Below are positions 16,209 to 27,577 of a stretch of 64,000 nucleotides of DNA, piece after piece. The stretch spans positions 1 to 64,000 of the forward strand of contig NZ_PKDG01000008.1 of NCBI RefSeq assembly GCF_002863005.1, read 5' to 3'. Position numbers and translations under genes: made by a program. The DNA comes from Pseudoxanthomonas sp. (GTDB taxonomy: Bacteria > Pseudomonadota > Gammaproteobacteria > Xanthomonadales > Xanthomonadaceae). Below the pieces are notes generated by a model that was not told the DNA's origin, searched no databases, and saw only the letters and a list, made by a program, of their open reading frames with translations. How positions within the stretch are numbered: the first letter of the stretch is position 1; each line of letters starts with the position of its first letter.

Positions 16209-17084
16209 ATGGACGCCCTTCGTAAATCCCTTCGCGCTGTGCTTGCCGTCGCCGTGACCGTCTGCGCCGCGGCGGACAGCCAAGCGCAATCGACCCGTGA
16301 ACTGGATGCCGCCCTGCTCCAGATGTCGGAGCGCGGCGAGCTCAAGGACGCTGGCCGTCCCCAGGTCATCCAGAAGCCTGCGCAGGTCCGGTACGAGTTG
16401 GGCGCGGTCGTCGACGTGCGGTCGTCGCGAGGCGCTGGATTGCCCATCCTGGCCGTGACGCCGGAAGGCGCTGCGACCCGTATCGGCATGAAGGTGGGAG
16501 ACCGGCTGGTCGCTTTGAACGGCGTGCGGCTCGATGGGACGGCAGCGCCAGCGCCGCTGTTGGAGCAGGCGATGCAAAGCGGCCAGGGTCGCATCACCGC
16601 AGCGGTGATGCGTGGCACCGCGACACAGACGCTGCAGGGCGCTGCAGACGTCGTTGCGGTGCCGGCCTACCGGCTGGAAATCGGTCCCGATGCCAAGGGT
16701 GCGTGCGGATTCGTCACCGTACGGGCCGGAACCGTCCCAAAGACACGCAATATCTTCCGCGCCGAAATCACCACCATCGACGGGCGCAGTACGCCTCTGC
16801 AGTCGACCAACCGCCATCAGCTGGCGGCGGGGCGCCATGTCCTGGTCGTGCAGGAGTTGATAGACACGAATCGCCTGAGCCCTTCGCAGTTGGTGCAGAT
16901 CGCCAAGACGAAGCGTTTCGCCATGGCCAGGGCGTACAAGCCACTGGTCATCGACATCAAGCCGAATACCAGCTACCGCATCGGCGCACGCCTCCTGCGC
17001 GACAAACTGGATGTCCAGAGCCTGCGCGACAATGCCTACTGGGAGCCGGTGGTGTGGGAGGAAGTCGCGGAACGCTGCCCGTGA
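16209..17084 (+). CDS. Exported PDZ-domain protein of the sigma/anti-sigma module
   Basis: This 291-residue protein has a signal peptide cut near SQA-Q (residue 27). A PDZ domain spans roughly residues 75-150 (AGLPILAVTPEGAATRIGMKVGDRLVALNGVRL). No protease domain is joined to it. The C-terminal half is beta-rich without a recognised family. It starts 10 bp after the putative anti-sigma gene, so the three genes look like one unit. It could present envelope signals to the anti-sigma factor or bind unfolded proteins; both are inferences. The ATG at 16209 begins the signal peptide. Confidence 0.85.
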   Translation: MDALRKSLRAVLAVAVTVCAAADSQAQSTRELDAALLQMSERGELKDAGRPQVIQKPAQVRYELGAVVDVRSSRGAGLPILAVTPEGAATRIGMKVGDRLVALNGVRLDGTAAPAPLLEQAMQSGQGRITAAVMRGTATQTLQGAADVVAVPAYRLEIGPDAKGACGFVTVRAGTVPKTRNIFRAEITTIDGRSTPLQSTNRHQLAAGRHVLVVQELIDTNRLSPSQLVQIAKTKRFAMARAYKPLVIDIKPNTSYRIGARLLRDKLDVQSLRDNAYWEPVVWEEVAERCP

Positions 17085-17085
17085 C

Positions 17086-17820
17086 TCAAGGAGCCTCCGT
17101 GTGACCGTGACCCAGCGCCTGCCGGAGGAAAGGCACGGTGACCCGTCGCTGCGCGGCGAGGGATGCGCGGTCCAGGCGGTCCAGCAGGGCGACGAGCGCA
17201 CCCAGGTCGCGGTCGGTATGGGTGAGCAGCCAGTCCAGCGCGGCATCCTCCACGACCAGCCCGCGCCGTTGCGCACGATCGCGCAGTACGTCGCGACGGC
17301 CGTCATCGTCGAGCGGGTGCAGCGCGACGCGCAGGCACTGCTGCAGGCGGGAGCGCAGGTCCGGCAGGACCAGGCCGATCTCGTCCGGAATGCCGCGCGC
17401 GGTGTACAGCACGTTGAGGCCGGACGTCCGGGCGCGGTTGTGGAAGTCGAACAGCGCCACTTCGTCCTCCCGCGTACCCGCGATCGCATCCACGCCATCC
17501 AGCGCGACCACGTCATGCCCTTCCAGCGCGTCCAGCGCATCGCGCAGGCGACCTGCGGCGGCCGCCATCGGCAGGTAGGCGGCACGCCGGTGTTGCTGCT
17601 CCGCCGCGGCACAGGCCGCAAGCGCGAGGTGGGTCTTTCCCGTCCTCGTCGCGCCGCACAGGTAGACCCAGTCGGCATCCGGTTCGGCCGCCAGCGCCTG
17701 CAGTGCCGACACCGCGCCCTCGGGCGGAGCGATGAAACTCTCGAAGCGCTGGTCGGGCGGATAACGCAGTGCCAGCGGCAACTGCGGGCCGAGGCCGGTC
17801 GCCTGCGTTCCGCTGCTCAC
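17086..17820 (-). CDS. hda: DnaA regulatory inactivator Hda (DnaA-homologous AAA+ protein)
   Basis: This 244-residue AAA+ protein corresponds to DnaA domain III without the DNA-binding domain IV. Motifs include the P-loop CGATRTGKTHLALA, Walker B VVALDGVDAIAG, DEVALFDFHNRAR and the sensor region LPDLRSRLQQCLRVALHPLD. In enterobacteria Hda with the DNA clamp promotes ATP hydrolysis on DnaA and limits re-initiation. The P-loop has Arg-Thr where many Hda proteins have Gly-Ser. The GTG start overlaps the AI-2E transporter stop (GTGA), and the order DUF2066, AI-2E, hda divergent from purM is the usual one. Confidence 0.92.
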   Translation of the reverse strand: MSSGTQATGLGPQLPLALRYPPDQRFESFIAPPEGAVSALQALAAEPDADWVYLCGATRTGKTHLALAACAAAEQQHRRAAYLPMAAAAGRLRDALDALEGHDVVALDGVDAIAGTREDEVALFDFHNRARTSGLNVLYTARGIPDEIGLVLPDLRSRLQQCLRVALHPLDDDGRRDVLRDRAQRRGLVVEDAALDWLLTHTDRDLGALVALLDRLDRASLAAQRRVTVPFLRQALGHGHTEAP

Positions 17821-18980
17821 GGCAGCTCGATGTCGCGCACCGGCGCCTGTTCCACGCTGCCCTTGTCGATATACGAATCGAGCACGATGGAAGGGCGATC
17901 GCCCGCATACAGGCGACTCTGCGTGTAGCGCTCGTGCGCGAAGCGCAGCAGGACGTTCGCGATCGCCGCGACCGGCAAGGCAAGCAGCATGCCGAGGAAA
18001 CCGAACAGCTGGCCGCCTGCCATGATGGCGAAGATGACCGCCACCGGATGCAGGCCGATCCGGTCGCCGACGATGCGCGGCGTCAGTACGTAGCCTTCCA
18101 GCATCTGGCCGACCACGAACACGCCCATCACCATCGCCACCAGCGACCAGTCGCCGCCGGACTGAACCAGCGCGGCGATCACGCCCAGCACGATGCCCGT
18201 GGCCGTTCCCAAGTAGGGCACGAAGCTGATCAGTCCGGCGATGATGCCGACCAGCAGGCCCACCTTCAGGCCGACCACCGACAGCCCGATCGCATAGATC
18301 GCACCCAGCGCCAGCATCACCAGGAACTGGCCGCGCAGGAACGCGCCCAGTACCTCGTTGGATTCCAGCGCCAGGCGCGTCACCGTCGCGATGTGGTCGC
18401 GTGGCACCAGCGCGGCGATGCGCTCGACCAGCAGGTCCCAGTCGCGCAGGAAGTAGAACGTCAGGATAGGCAGCAGTACCAGGTTGGCGATCCACGCCAT
18501 CACCGCGAAACCGGAGCGCGAGAAGTACCCGAACATCGTCGCTGCGACGCCGCCCGCCTGCTGCCAGTGGCTGCGGACCCAGTCCGTCAGCCGGTCCGGG
18601 TCGAGCCAGGCGACCAGTTCCAGCCCTGTACGACGCTCGACCCACGGCAATGCGGTCTGCACGAACCAGTCCCGGTACGCCGGCATCGATTCGATGACGG
18701 TCACCACCTGCCGCTCGATCATCGGTACCAGGATCACCAGCGCCAGCACCAGCAGCAGCGTCATCAGGGTGAACACCAGCACCACCGCCGTGGTGCGCGA
18801 ACGTCCCGAGCGCTCCAGCCGGTCCACCCACGGATCGCCCAGCCAGCCAAGCAGCGCGGCGCACACGAAGGGCGTGAGCACCGGTGCCAGCAGCCAGATC
18901 AGCCAACCCACGATCAGCGCGATCAGCAACCATTGCCAGCGACGGGCCAGCGTGCCGGCAGGCGTTGAAGAAAGGTCCAT
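17817..18980 (-). CDS. AI-2E family transporter (PerM-like inner-membrane protein)
   Basis: This 387-residue polytopic protein has an N-terminal helix pair (WLLIALIVGWLIWLLAPVL, PFVCAALLGWLGDPWVDRLE). A long amphipathic periplasmic stretch of about 90 residues follows, then a helix-rich half with the signature GLISFVPYLGTATGIVLGVI and the final helices GQLFGFLGMLLALPVAAIAN. This is the AI-2E/PerM (UPF0118) family. Members are proposed exporters of small molecules, and the AI-2 link is not general. It overlaps hda by 4 bp and lies 14 bp downstream of the DUF2066 gene. Confidence 0.93.
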   Translation of the reverse strand: MDLSSTPAGTLARRWQWLLIALIVGWLIWLLAPVLTPFVCAALLGWLGDPWVDRLERSGRSRTTAVVLVFTLMTLLLVLALVILVPMIERQVVTVIESMPAYRDWFVQTALPWVERRTGLELVAWLDPDRLTDWVRSHWQQAGGVAATMFGYFSRSGFAVMAWIANLVLLPILTFYFLRDWDLLVERIAALVPRDHIATVTRLALESNEVLGAFLRGQFLVMLALGAIYAIGLSVVGLKVGLLVGIIAGLISFVPYLGTATGIVLGVIAALVQSGGDWSLVAMVMGVFVVGQMLEGYVLTPRIVGDRIGLHPVAVIFAIMAGGQLFGFLGMLLALPVAAIANVLLRFAHERYTQSRLYAGDRPSIVLDSYIDKGSVEQAPVRDIELP

Positions 18981-18994
18981 GCAGCGTCCTTGTG

Positions 18995-20080
18995 TCAGCG
19001 CATCTGGTAGGCCGGCGGCTCGCCTTCGCCACCGGTGAACGGAGCGTCGTCGCCCATGGTGCGTCGGAAGCCGGCCAGGCCGGAGACCAACTCCAGGTCG
19101 AACTCCAGCACGTCGCCACTGGCGCGCACGGGCGTGATTCGGCGGACCACGGCCATCTTCTGCAGGTGACCGGTCAGGCGCAGGTAGTCATCGGTGTTGC
19201 GGATGCCGGTGAACAGCACGCGGTAGGTACCGGCCGGACCCGCACTGCCACGCTTGCCATAGCGCTTGACCAGCGCGTCGGCCGTACCGTCGGCACCGGA
19301 GGCCATCGCGCGGCGCGCATCGGCATCGGTCACCGACCACTTCGCCAGCACCTTGCCGGCGTCGACGAACACCCAGTCCGCCGTCCAGCCGCCCTTGGCG
19401 TTGCGGTAGAGCTTGCCGATCAGCTGCATCGGCGGGCTGTAGCGGGCCGAGGCACGCGCCACGGCCGCGGTGTCCTGGCGCCAGATGGCACCGACCAGCG
19501 CCTGCTCCGCCGCGCCGCCCGCCGGCAGGCCGAGGCCATACCCCCGCTCGATGGCGCGGTTCAGCAGCGGTCGCGCGGCATTGGACTGCGGCAGCCCGAC
19601 CAGGCGCGGCCCGCTGCCATCGTTGATCGCCAGCCACACCACCGGCTTGGGACGGGGCTGCGGCCACACCGGCAGGCCCAGCGCGCCGGCCAGACCGTTG
19701 ACCTGGTCGGCATCGAAACGCACCACCAGCGTCGTGCGGAAGGTGGGCGCACCGGTGGCCGACGTGCCCTGGTCCTGGCGGTAGTCATACCCCTCCACGT
19801 AATCCTTGGCGTTGCGCAGTTCGGCGCCCACGCCCGGGCGCGACATCGCGCCACGGTCGCCCGACAGCTTGCCCAGCACGTTGCCCAGCGCGCGCGCGAA
19901 GCCGCCCTGGCGCTCCGCCTCGCCCTGCCCGTTGACCGGCACCTCCGTCTGGTACAGCCCGCGTGCGGAGACCGCGTCGCCTTCCGTGCGCAGGCCGGAC
20001 TGCGCCTGCACGGGGGGCGTCGTGGTCAGTGCCGCCAGCAGCAATGCCGTGGCGAGTGCGATACCTGGGATCCGGCGCAT
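18995..20080 (-). CDS. DUF2066 domain-containing exported protein
   Basis: This 361-residue protein has a signal peptide (IALATALLLAALTTTPPVQA-Q, cut near residue 28). The DUF2066 body includes LYQTEVPVNGQGEAERQGGF near the mature N terminus and the central PVVWLAINDGSG. Proteins of this family recur just before PurM in gamma-proteobacteria; their function is unknown. The ATG at 20080 is preferred over an upstream in-frame ATG because it begins the signal peptide. It is the first gene of a minus-strand unit with the transporter and hda, divergent from purM. Confidence 0.9.
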   Translation of the reverse strand: MRRIPGIALATALLLAALTTTPPVQAQSGLRTEGDAVSARGLYQTEVPVNGQGEAERQGGFARALGNVLGKLSGDRGAMSRPGVGAELRNAKDYVEGYDYRQDQGTSATGAPTFRTTLVVRFDADQVNGLAGALGLPVWPQPRPKPVVWLAINDGSGPRLVGLPQSNAARPLLNRAIERGYGLGLPAGGAAEQALVGAIWRQDTAAVARASARYSPPMQLIGKLYRNAKGGWTADWVFVDAGKVLAKWSVTDADARRAMASGADGTADALVKRYGKRGSAGPAGTYRVLFTGIRNTDDYLRLTGHLQKMAVVRRITPVRASGDVLEFDLELVSGLAGFRRTMGDDAPFTGGEGEPPAYQMR

Positions 20081-20217
20081 CGAGCGTCCTTGAGCTCTAC
20101 AGACCCGGTGAATTGTTGCCCGAATGACCCTGTACCGCCAACGGCACCCGTTCAGGACGGCCGCTCGACGCACCGATTCCTTTAAAATCACGCCTCTTGC
20201 CCCACCGACGACGACCC

Positions 20218-21267
20218 GTGACCCAGCCGACGCCTTCCAGCCCCACCCCGATGACCTATCGCGACGCGGGTGTCGACATCGACGCCGGCAACGAGCTGGT
20301 CGAGCGCATCAAGCCGCTGGTGAAGCGCAGCTTCCGGCCGGAGGTGATGGGCGGCCTGGGCGGCTTCGGCGCGCTGTTTGACCTGTCGGGCAAGTATCGC
20401 GAGCCGGTGCTGGTCTCGGGCACCGACGGCGTGGGCACCAAGCTGAAGCTGGCCCAGCAACTGGGTCGCCACGACACCATCGGCATCGACCTGGTCGCGA
20501 TGTGCGTGAACGACGTACTGGTGCAGGGCGCCGAGCCGCTGTTCTTCCTCGACTACTTCGCCACCGGCAAGCTGGATGTCGACACCACGGTGGCCGTGGT
20601 CGGCGGTATCGCCCGCGGCTGCGAACTGTCCGGTTGCGCACTGATCGGGGGCGAGACCGCCGAAATGCCCGACATGTACGGCCCGGGCGAATACGACCTG
20701 GCCGGCTTCTGCGTGGCGGCGGTGGAGAAATCGCGACTGTTGGATGGCGCCAAGGTGCGTGCCGGCGATGTGCTGGTCGGCATCGCCTCCAGCGGCCCCC
20801 ATTCCAACGGCTACTCGCTGGTCCGGCGCATCTACGACCGCGCGGGCCGCCCGGCCGACATCGACGTCGGCGGCGTGAAACTCGCGGACGCATTGATGGC
20901 GCCCACGACCCTCTATGTGAAGCCGATCCTTGAACTGCTGCAGGCGCACGACCTGCACGGCATGGCGCACATCACGGGCGGCGGCCTGACCGAGAACATC
21001 ATCCGCGTGGTTCCCGAGGGGCTGGGCCTGGAGATCGATGCCAGCGCCTGGGCGCTGCCGCCTGTGTTCGACTGGCTGCAGCGCGAGGGCGGGGTCGAGA
21101 ACAGCGAAATGTGGCGAACGTTCAACTGCGGCATCGGCTTCGTGCTGGTGGTCGCACCGGACCAGCTGTCCGCGGTACAGGCCGACCTCGCCCGCTTGCA
21201 GTTGACCCACTGGCAGATCGGCGAAGTCGTCGCTGCCGGCAGCGGCGAACGCGTCCACATCGGTTGA
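20218..21267 (+). CDS. purM: Phosphoribosylformylglycinamidine cyclo-ligase
   Basis: PurM (AIR synthetase) closes the imidazole ring in step five of purine synthesis using ATP. The N terminus [20 protein letters not shown], the ATP-site [27 protein letters not shown] and the substrate region [20 protein letters not shown] are all clear. A GTG at 20218 gives 349 residues and an ATG at 20251 gives 338; published homologues start near either point. It is followed after 7 bp by a DUF2238 gene and then purN, the standard purM-purN grouping with one inserted gene. Confidence 0.96.
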   Translation: MTQPTPSSPTPMTYRDAGVDIDAGNELVERIKPLVKRSFRPEVMGGLGGFGALFDLSGKYREPVLVSGTDGVGTKLKLAQQLGRHDTIGIDLVAMCVNDVLVQGAEPLFFLDYFATGKLDVDTTVAVVGGIARGCELSGCALIGGETAEMPDMYGPGEYDLAGFCVAAVEKSRLLDGAKVRAGDVLVGIASSGPHSNGYSLVRRIYDRAGRPADIDVGGVKLADALMAPTTLYVKPILELLQAHDLHGMAHITGGGLTENIIRVVPEGLGLEIDASAWALPPVFDWLQREGGVENSEMWRTFNCGIGFVLVVAPDQLSAVQADLARLQLTHWQIGEVVAAGSGERVHIG

Positions 21268-21274
21268 GCGCGGC

Positions 21275-21895
21275 ATGCCGCGTAACAAGGCGATCGCCTT
21301 CGGGCTGACACTGGCGGTGTTCGCCGCCAGTTGGATCGCACCGCGCTGGCCGGTCGAACAGGCGATGCACAGCAGCCTCACCGTGCTCGGCCTGGCGTGG
21401 CTGTGGCGGCATGACCGGCGCTGGCCGCTGCGGCCTTCGCACTTCGCGCTGATCTGCGCCTTCATCGTCGCCCACTGCATCGGCGCGCGCTGGCTGTATT
21501 CGTACGTGCCCTACGACGCCTGGATGCAGTCCGCGCTCGGCTGGTCGCCCGCGGACGCCTTCGGCTGGCAACGCAACCACTTCGACCGCTTCATCCACCT
21601 GACTTACGGCGTCTGCTTCACCCCGGCCGCATCGCACTGGCTGCGCCAGCGGTGGCCGCGGTTGTCGATCGGACAAGCCTTTGGCCTGGCGGTGATGCTG
21701 ATCATGTGCACCAGCCTGGCGTACGAGTGGCTGGAGTGGGGCATCGCGCTGACGATGTCCCCCGAAGCGGCCGAGTCCTACAACGGCCAGCAGGGCGACG
21801 TGTGGGATGCGCACGCAGACATGCTGCTGGCGACGCTCGGCGCCCTGGTCGTCTGGCCGCTGGCCTCCGCGGAACGCAAGGGAGCGCCGGCGTGA
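21275..21895 (+). CDS. DUF2238 (YjdF-like) inner-membrane protein
   Basis: This 206-residue protein has about five or six predicted membrane helices. The DUF2238 signature NHFDRFIHLTYGVCF occurs near residues 101-115, with LAYEWLEWGIAL and GDVWDAHADMLLATLGAL in the C-terminal half. The conserved His and acidic residues in these motifs suggest a metal or catalytic site, but no function is established. It sits between purM (7 bp) and purN (4-bp overlap), so it is cotranscribed with purine genes. Confidence 0.9.
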   Translation: MPRNKAIAFGLTLAVFAASWIAPRWPVEQAMHSSLTVLGLAWLWRHDRRWPLRPSHFALICAFIVAHCIGARWLYSYVPYDAWMQSALGWSPADAFGWQRNHFDRFIHLTYGVCFTPAASHWLRQRWPRLSIGQAFGLAVMLIMCTSLAYEWLEWGIALTMSPEAAESYNGQQGDVWDAHADMLLATLGALVVWPLASAERKGAPA

Positions 21896-22545
21896 CCGCA
21901 CGCATTGCCGTCCTGGCGTCGGGTCGCGGCAGCAACCTGCGCGCGATCGTGCAAGCCATCGATGCCGGCTCCCTGGATGCCGAGGTCGTGGGCGTGTTCT
22001 CAGACAAGCCGAACGCCCCCGCCCTGCGGCAGGTACCCCGCGATCGCCGCTGGAGCGCGCGTCCCGCGTCCTTCCCGCATCGCCCGGCGTATGAAACCGC
22101 CCTGGCGGAGGCCGTCGGCGCGAGCCAGCCGGACTGGGTCGTGTGCGCTGGCTACATGCGCATCCTGGGCGACGCCTTCATCGCCCGCTTCCGTGGGCGC
22201 CTGCTGAACATCCACCCGTCGCTGCTGCCCAAGCACCGGGGCCTGCACACCCATGCCCGCGCGATCGAAGCGGGCGACCCGGAGCACGGTGCCAGCGTCC
22301 ACTTCGTCATTCCTGAACTGGATGCCGGCGCCGTCATCGCCCAGGCGAAGGTACCGATCCTGGCAGGCGATACGCCGGAGACACTGGCAGCGCGCCTGCT
22401 CCCCCGCGAACACGCCCTGCTGGTGGCGGTACTGCGGCTGGCGGCCGCAGGCGCACTGGCTGAACAGGGCGACATCACGCTCTGTCACGGTCAGCCGCTA
22501 TTAAATGCCCTGTCCCTAGATTCAGCCGACCGTTTGCTGCCCTGA
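21892..22545 (+). CDS. purN: Phosphoribosylglycinamide formyltransferase
   Basis: This 217-residue GAR transformylase uses 10-formyl-tetrahydrofolate in step three of purine synthesis. Motifs are the phosphate-binding LASGRGSNLRAI, the catalytic NIHPSLLPKHRGLHTHARAI (Asn and His) and HGASVHFVIPELDAG with the essential Asp. The GTG start overlaps the preceding stop by 4 bp. The DUF3108 genes follow after 14 bp, again a common order in this family. Confidence 0.95.
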   Translation: MTARIAVLASGRGSNLRAIVQAIDAGSLDAEVVGVFSDKPNAPALRQVPRDRRWSARPASFPHRPAYETALAEAVGASQPDWVVCAGYMRILGDAFIARFRGRLLNIHPSLLPKHRGLHTHARAIEAGDPEHGASVHFVIPELDAGAVIAQAKVPILAGDTPETLAARLLPREHALLVAVLRLAAAGALAEQGDITLCHGQPLLNALSLDSADRLLP

Positions 22546-22559
22546 GCCTCGCTCTTCCG

Positions 22560-23276
22560 ATGTTCCGCTCCCTCCGCCCTCTGCTGTTCGGCCTGGCAAT
22601 GGCCGGCGCCACTGCCCCCGCGCTGGCGCTGGAGCCGTTCGTGGCCAGCTACCAGGCCTACAACGAGGGCAAGCTGGCCGGCAGCGCGAGCATGAAGGTG
22701 GTACCCAAGGCGGGTAGCCAGTGGCAGATCGACCTGAACGTGAAAGGGACGCGCGGCTTCGCGCGTCTGGCGGGACTGAACATCGAACAGAGCACCGTCT
22801 TCGATACCGCTGGTGGCCAGTTCCGCCCCCTCAGCCAGGCCACCGTCCGCCATGCGTTGCTCATGGGCAGGAAAATGGTGGGCACCTACGATTGGAACGC
22901 CAGAACCGCGCAGTGGCAGGGTGACATCAAGAAGAGCCGGCGCGCGCCGTTGCCGTTGCAGCCGGGCGACGTGAGCGCGCTGCTGATGAACCTCGCGGTG
23001 ATCCGCGATGCTGCTCCCGGCAGGCAACTCGATTACCGGGTCGTGGACAATGGCCGCATCCGCGACTACCAGTACGTGGTGTCGTCCGAGCCGGAAAACG
23101 TGACCGTCGAAGACCTCAGCTACAGCGCCCTGCGCGTCAGCCGGGCCAACGGCGGCGATGACGAAACGATTTTCTGGGTCGCCGATGGCGTGCCCACCCC
23201 CGTGCGCATCCTGCAGCGGGAAAACGGACAGGACGGCGTGGATCTCCGCCTGGTCGAATACCAAGGAGCACCGTGA
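22560..23276 (+). CDS. DUF3108 domain exported protein, copy 1
   Basis: This 238-residue protein has a signal peptide (FGLAMAGATAPALA-L, cut near residue 23) and a DUF3108 domain over the rest. Signatures include FVASYQAYNEGKLAGSA near the start, STVFDTAGGQFRPL, and the C-terminal PVRILQRENGQDGVDLRLVE. It is predicted periplasmic and beta-rich. It overlaps a second, related DUF3108 gene by 4 bp; the two share the final ILQRENGQD motif and look like an old tandem duplication. The function is unknown. Confidence 0.9.
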   Translation: MFRSLRPLLFGLAMAGATAPALALEPFVASYQAYNEGKLAGSASMKVVPKAGSQWQIDLNVKGTRGFARLAGLNIEQSTVFDTAGGQFRPLSQATVRHALLMGRKMVGTYDWNARTAQWQGDIKKSRRAPLPLQPGDVSALLMNLAVIRDAAPGRQLDYRVVDNGRIRDYQYVVSSEPENVTVEDLSYSALRVSRANGGDDETIFWVADGVPTPVRILQRENGQDGVDLRLVEYQGAP

Positions 23277-23804
23277 ACATGACGAAGAATGCACTCCCGT
23301 ATCCGCGCGCCCTGTTGGCCGCCATGCTGCTGGCCGGCGCCAGCGCGCCCGCCTGGGCCGTCGAGGCGTTCACCGCGCAATACAGCGCCAGCGCGCTGGG
23401 CATGGTGGGCGAAGGACAGATGTCGGTGACGCCGCAGCCGGGCAACCGCTGGCAGTACGCGTTGACCGTGCGCAACCAAGCCGTCGACCTGAGCCAGAAG
23501 ACCGTCTTCGACGTGCAGGAGGGCCGCATGCGTCCCCTGAGCAGCAGCGACAGCTCGCGCCTGCTCATCAAGAAGAAGAACGTCAACACGGTCTACGACT
23601 GGGGGAAAGCGCAGGCTACCTGGAACGGTGATGTGAAGCCCGACCGCGCCGGCCCCGTGAAGCTCGTCGCGGGCGACATGGATGCGCTGCTGGTCAACCT
23701 GGCCATCGTGCGCGACGTCGCCGCCGGCAAGCCGTTGACCTACCGCATGGTGGAAAACGGCCGCGCCAAGCCGATGAACTACCAGATCGCCGGCAAGGAG
23801 CGCA

Positions 23805-25681
<1,877 letters not shown>

Positions 25682-25687
25682 TTAGCG

Positions 25688-25927
25688 TCAGCGGGCGGCG
25701 CCAGCCTCATCGGGCGTTACGGTCCTGAGCTGCAAGGCATGGATCGCACCGCCCATCAGGTCGCCGAGGGTGGCGTAGACCATGCGGTGCCGCGCCAGCG
25801 GCAGCTTGCCGCGGAAGGCGTCGGCCACCACGGTCGCCTCGAAATGGACGCCATCGTCGCCCTGTACGTCGGCACGGGCGCCGGGCAGGCCGGATTCGAT
25901 CAGTTTACGGATGGTTTCGGCGTCCAA
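25688..25927 (-). CDS. ibaG: BolA/IbaG family iron-sulfur and acid-stress protein
   Basis: This 79-residue BolA-fold protein has DAETIRKLIESGLPGARADV as the first helix, then VHFEATVVADAFRGKLPLARH and MVYATLGDLMGGAIHALQL with the conserved HxL element. The short length and position just upstream of murA identify the IbaG/YrbA branch. IbaG partners with monothiol glutaredoxin on [2Fe-2S] clusters and is linked to acid stress. It is divergent from kdsD with 53 bp between them. Confidence 0.92.
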   Translation of the reverse strand: MDAETIRKLIESGLPGARADVQGDDGVHFEATVVADAFRGKLPLARHRMVYATLGDLMGGAIHALQLRTVTPDEAGAAR

Positions 25928-25980
25928 CGGGCTTTCCTAATAAAATACCCGGCCATTCTACCCGCCGGCGCCCCGTCCGC

Positions 25981-26985
25981 ATGTCCCAGCCGCTGCCCCA
26001 GACCCCGTCCGTTTCCGCTGCCAGCCTGACGGCGAGCGGGCGTCGCGTGGTCGAGATCGAGGCCAGGGCGCTGGACGCATTGGCGGCCCGCATCGACGGC
26101 GCTTTCTCGTCCGCCTGCCAAGCCATCCTGGCCGGCCATGGCCGGGTGGTGTGCACCGGCATGGGCAAGTCGGGGCACGTGGCCCGCAAGATCGCCGCGA
26201 CCCTGGCATCGACCGGCACGCCGGCGTTCTACGTGCACCCGGGTGAGGCCGGGCATGGCGACCTGGGCATGATCACCGATGCCGACGTGGTGCTGGCACT
26301 GTCGTATTCCGGGGAATCGGACGAAGTGTTGATGCTGCTGCCCGTGCTCAAGCGCCAGGGCAATCTGGTCATCGGCATGACCGGCCGGCCCCAGTCCACG
26401 CTGGCGCGGGAAAGCGATGTCCACCTGGACGTGAGCGTACCGGCCGAGGCCTGCCCGCTCGATCTGGCCCCGACCAGCAGCACCACCGCGTCGCTGGCGA
26501 TGGGTGACGCCTTGGCTGTCGCGCTACTGGATGCGCGTGGCTTTACCGCCGACGATTTCGCCCGCTCCCATCCCGCCGGCAGCCTGGGCCGGCGCCTGCT
26601 GCTGCACATCACCGACGTGATGCATGCGGGCGAGGATGTTCCCCGCGTGGACGTGGCGGCGACGCTGAGCGACGCCTTGATGGAGATGAGCCGCAAGCGC
26701 CTGGGCATGACGGCCGTGGTCGACGCGGACGGTCGCCTGGCCGGACTGTTCACCGACGGCGACCTGCGCCGCACGCTGGACAATCCGGCGCTGGACGTCC
26801 GCAGCGCACGCATCGCCGACCTGATGACGCGCGCGCCCAAGACCATCGGTGCGGACCAGTTGGCGGTGGAGGCGGCACGCCTGATGGAAACCCACAAGAT
26901 CAGCGGTCTCATCGTCGTGGACGAGGCGCTGCGTCCGGTCGGCGCACTCAACATTCACGACCTGTTGCGTGCCCGCGTGGTGTAA
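25981..26985 (+). CDS. kdsD: Arabinose-5-phosphate isomerase
   Basis: This 334-residue enzyme converts ribulose-5-phosphate to arabinose-5-phosphate, the first step of Kdo synthesis for LPS. The SIS domain (residues 40-185) has CTGMGKSGHVARKIAATLAS, HPGEAGHGDLGMI, SYSGESDEV and LAPTSSTTASLAMGDALA. Two CBS domains follow (about 205-334), with IADLMTRAPKTIGADQ and ISGLIVVDEA. It heads the kdsD-kdsC-lptC-lptA-lptB-rpoN series. Confidence 0.96.
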   Translation: MSQPLPQTPSVSAASLTASGRRVVEIEARALDALAARIDGAFSSACQAILAGHGRVVCTGMGKSGHVARKIAATLASTGTPAFYVHPGEAGHGDLGMITDADVVLALSYSGESDEVLMLLPVLKRQGNLVIGMTGRPQSTLARESDVHLDVSVPAEACPLDLAPTSSTTASLAMGDALAVALLDARGFTADDFARSHPAGSLGRRLLLHITDVMHAGEDVPRVDVAATLSDALMEMSRKRLGMTAVVDADGRLAGLFTDGDLRRTLDNPALDVRSARIADLMTRAPKTIGADQLAVEAARLMETHKISGLIVVDEALRPVGALNIHDLLRARVV

Positions 26986-27031
26986 ACCACAAGGTTGCAC
27001 GCTTTCCCTCCCACGATTCCTCCGCCTGCCC

Positions 27032-27577
27032 ATGCCCCTCCGCCACCTCCATGACCTGACCGATGACGTGCTGGCCCGCGCCGCGCGCATCCGCCTGGCG
27101 TGCTTCGATGTGGATGGCACCCTCACCGACGGCCGGCTGTTCCTCGACAGCGAAGGCCGCGAACAGAAGGCCTTCCATGTGCAGGATGGCCAGGGTCTCG
27201 TGCTGCTGAAGCGCGTGGGGATCGAGGTCGCCTTCATCACGGCTCGCGGCGGTACCGTCGCCGTGGCGCGTGGCCGCGAACTGGGTGTGCAGGTGTTCAC
27301 CGGGATCAAGGACAAGCTCGCCACCGTCCGAGAATTGGGCGCCGGCCTCGGCATCGGCCTGGACCAGGTCGCCTTCATGGGCGACGACCTGCCGGATGTG
27401 CCCCCGTTCCGTGCCGTCGGACTGGCCATCGCGCCGGCCGACGCACATCCGTGGACCGCCCAGCATGCGCACTGGCGTACCCGCCGCGGGGGTGGCGAGG
27501 GAGCCGCGCGCGAAGCCTGCGACCTGCTGCTGGGCACGCAGGGCCATGCGCCTTCGTTCGAGGGAGGCACGGCATGA
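27032..27577 (+). CDS. kdsC: 3-deoxy-D-manno-octulosonate 8-phosphate phosphatase
   Basis: This 181-residue HAD-type phosphatase without a cap domain releases Kdo from Kdo-8-phosphate. The nucleophile motif is ACFDVDGTLTDGRLF, followed by FITARGG, KDKLATVRELG and the Mg-binding MGDDLPDVPPFRAVG. The start chosen (MPLRHLHD) follows kdsD by 46 bp; an upstream in-frame ATG would overlap kdsD. Its stop overlaps lptC by 4 bp. Confidence 0.95.
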   Translation: MPLRHLHDLTDDVLARAARIRLACFDVDGTLTDGRLFLDSEGREQKAFHVQDGQGLVLLKRVGIEVAFITARGGTVAVARGRELGVQVFTGIKDKLATVRELGAGLGIGLDQVAFMGDDLPDVPPFRAVGLAIAPADAHPWTAQHAHWRTRRGGGEGAAREACDLLLGTQGHAPSFEGGTA

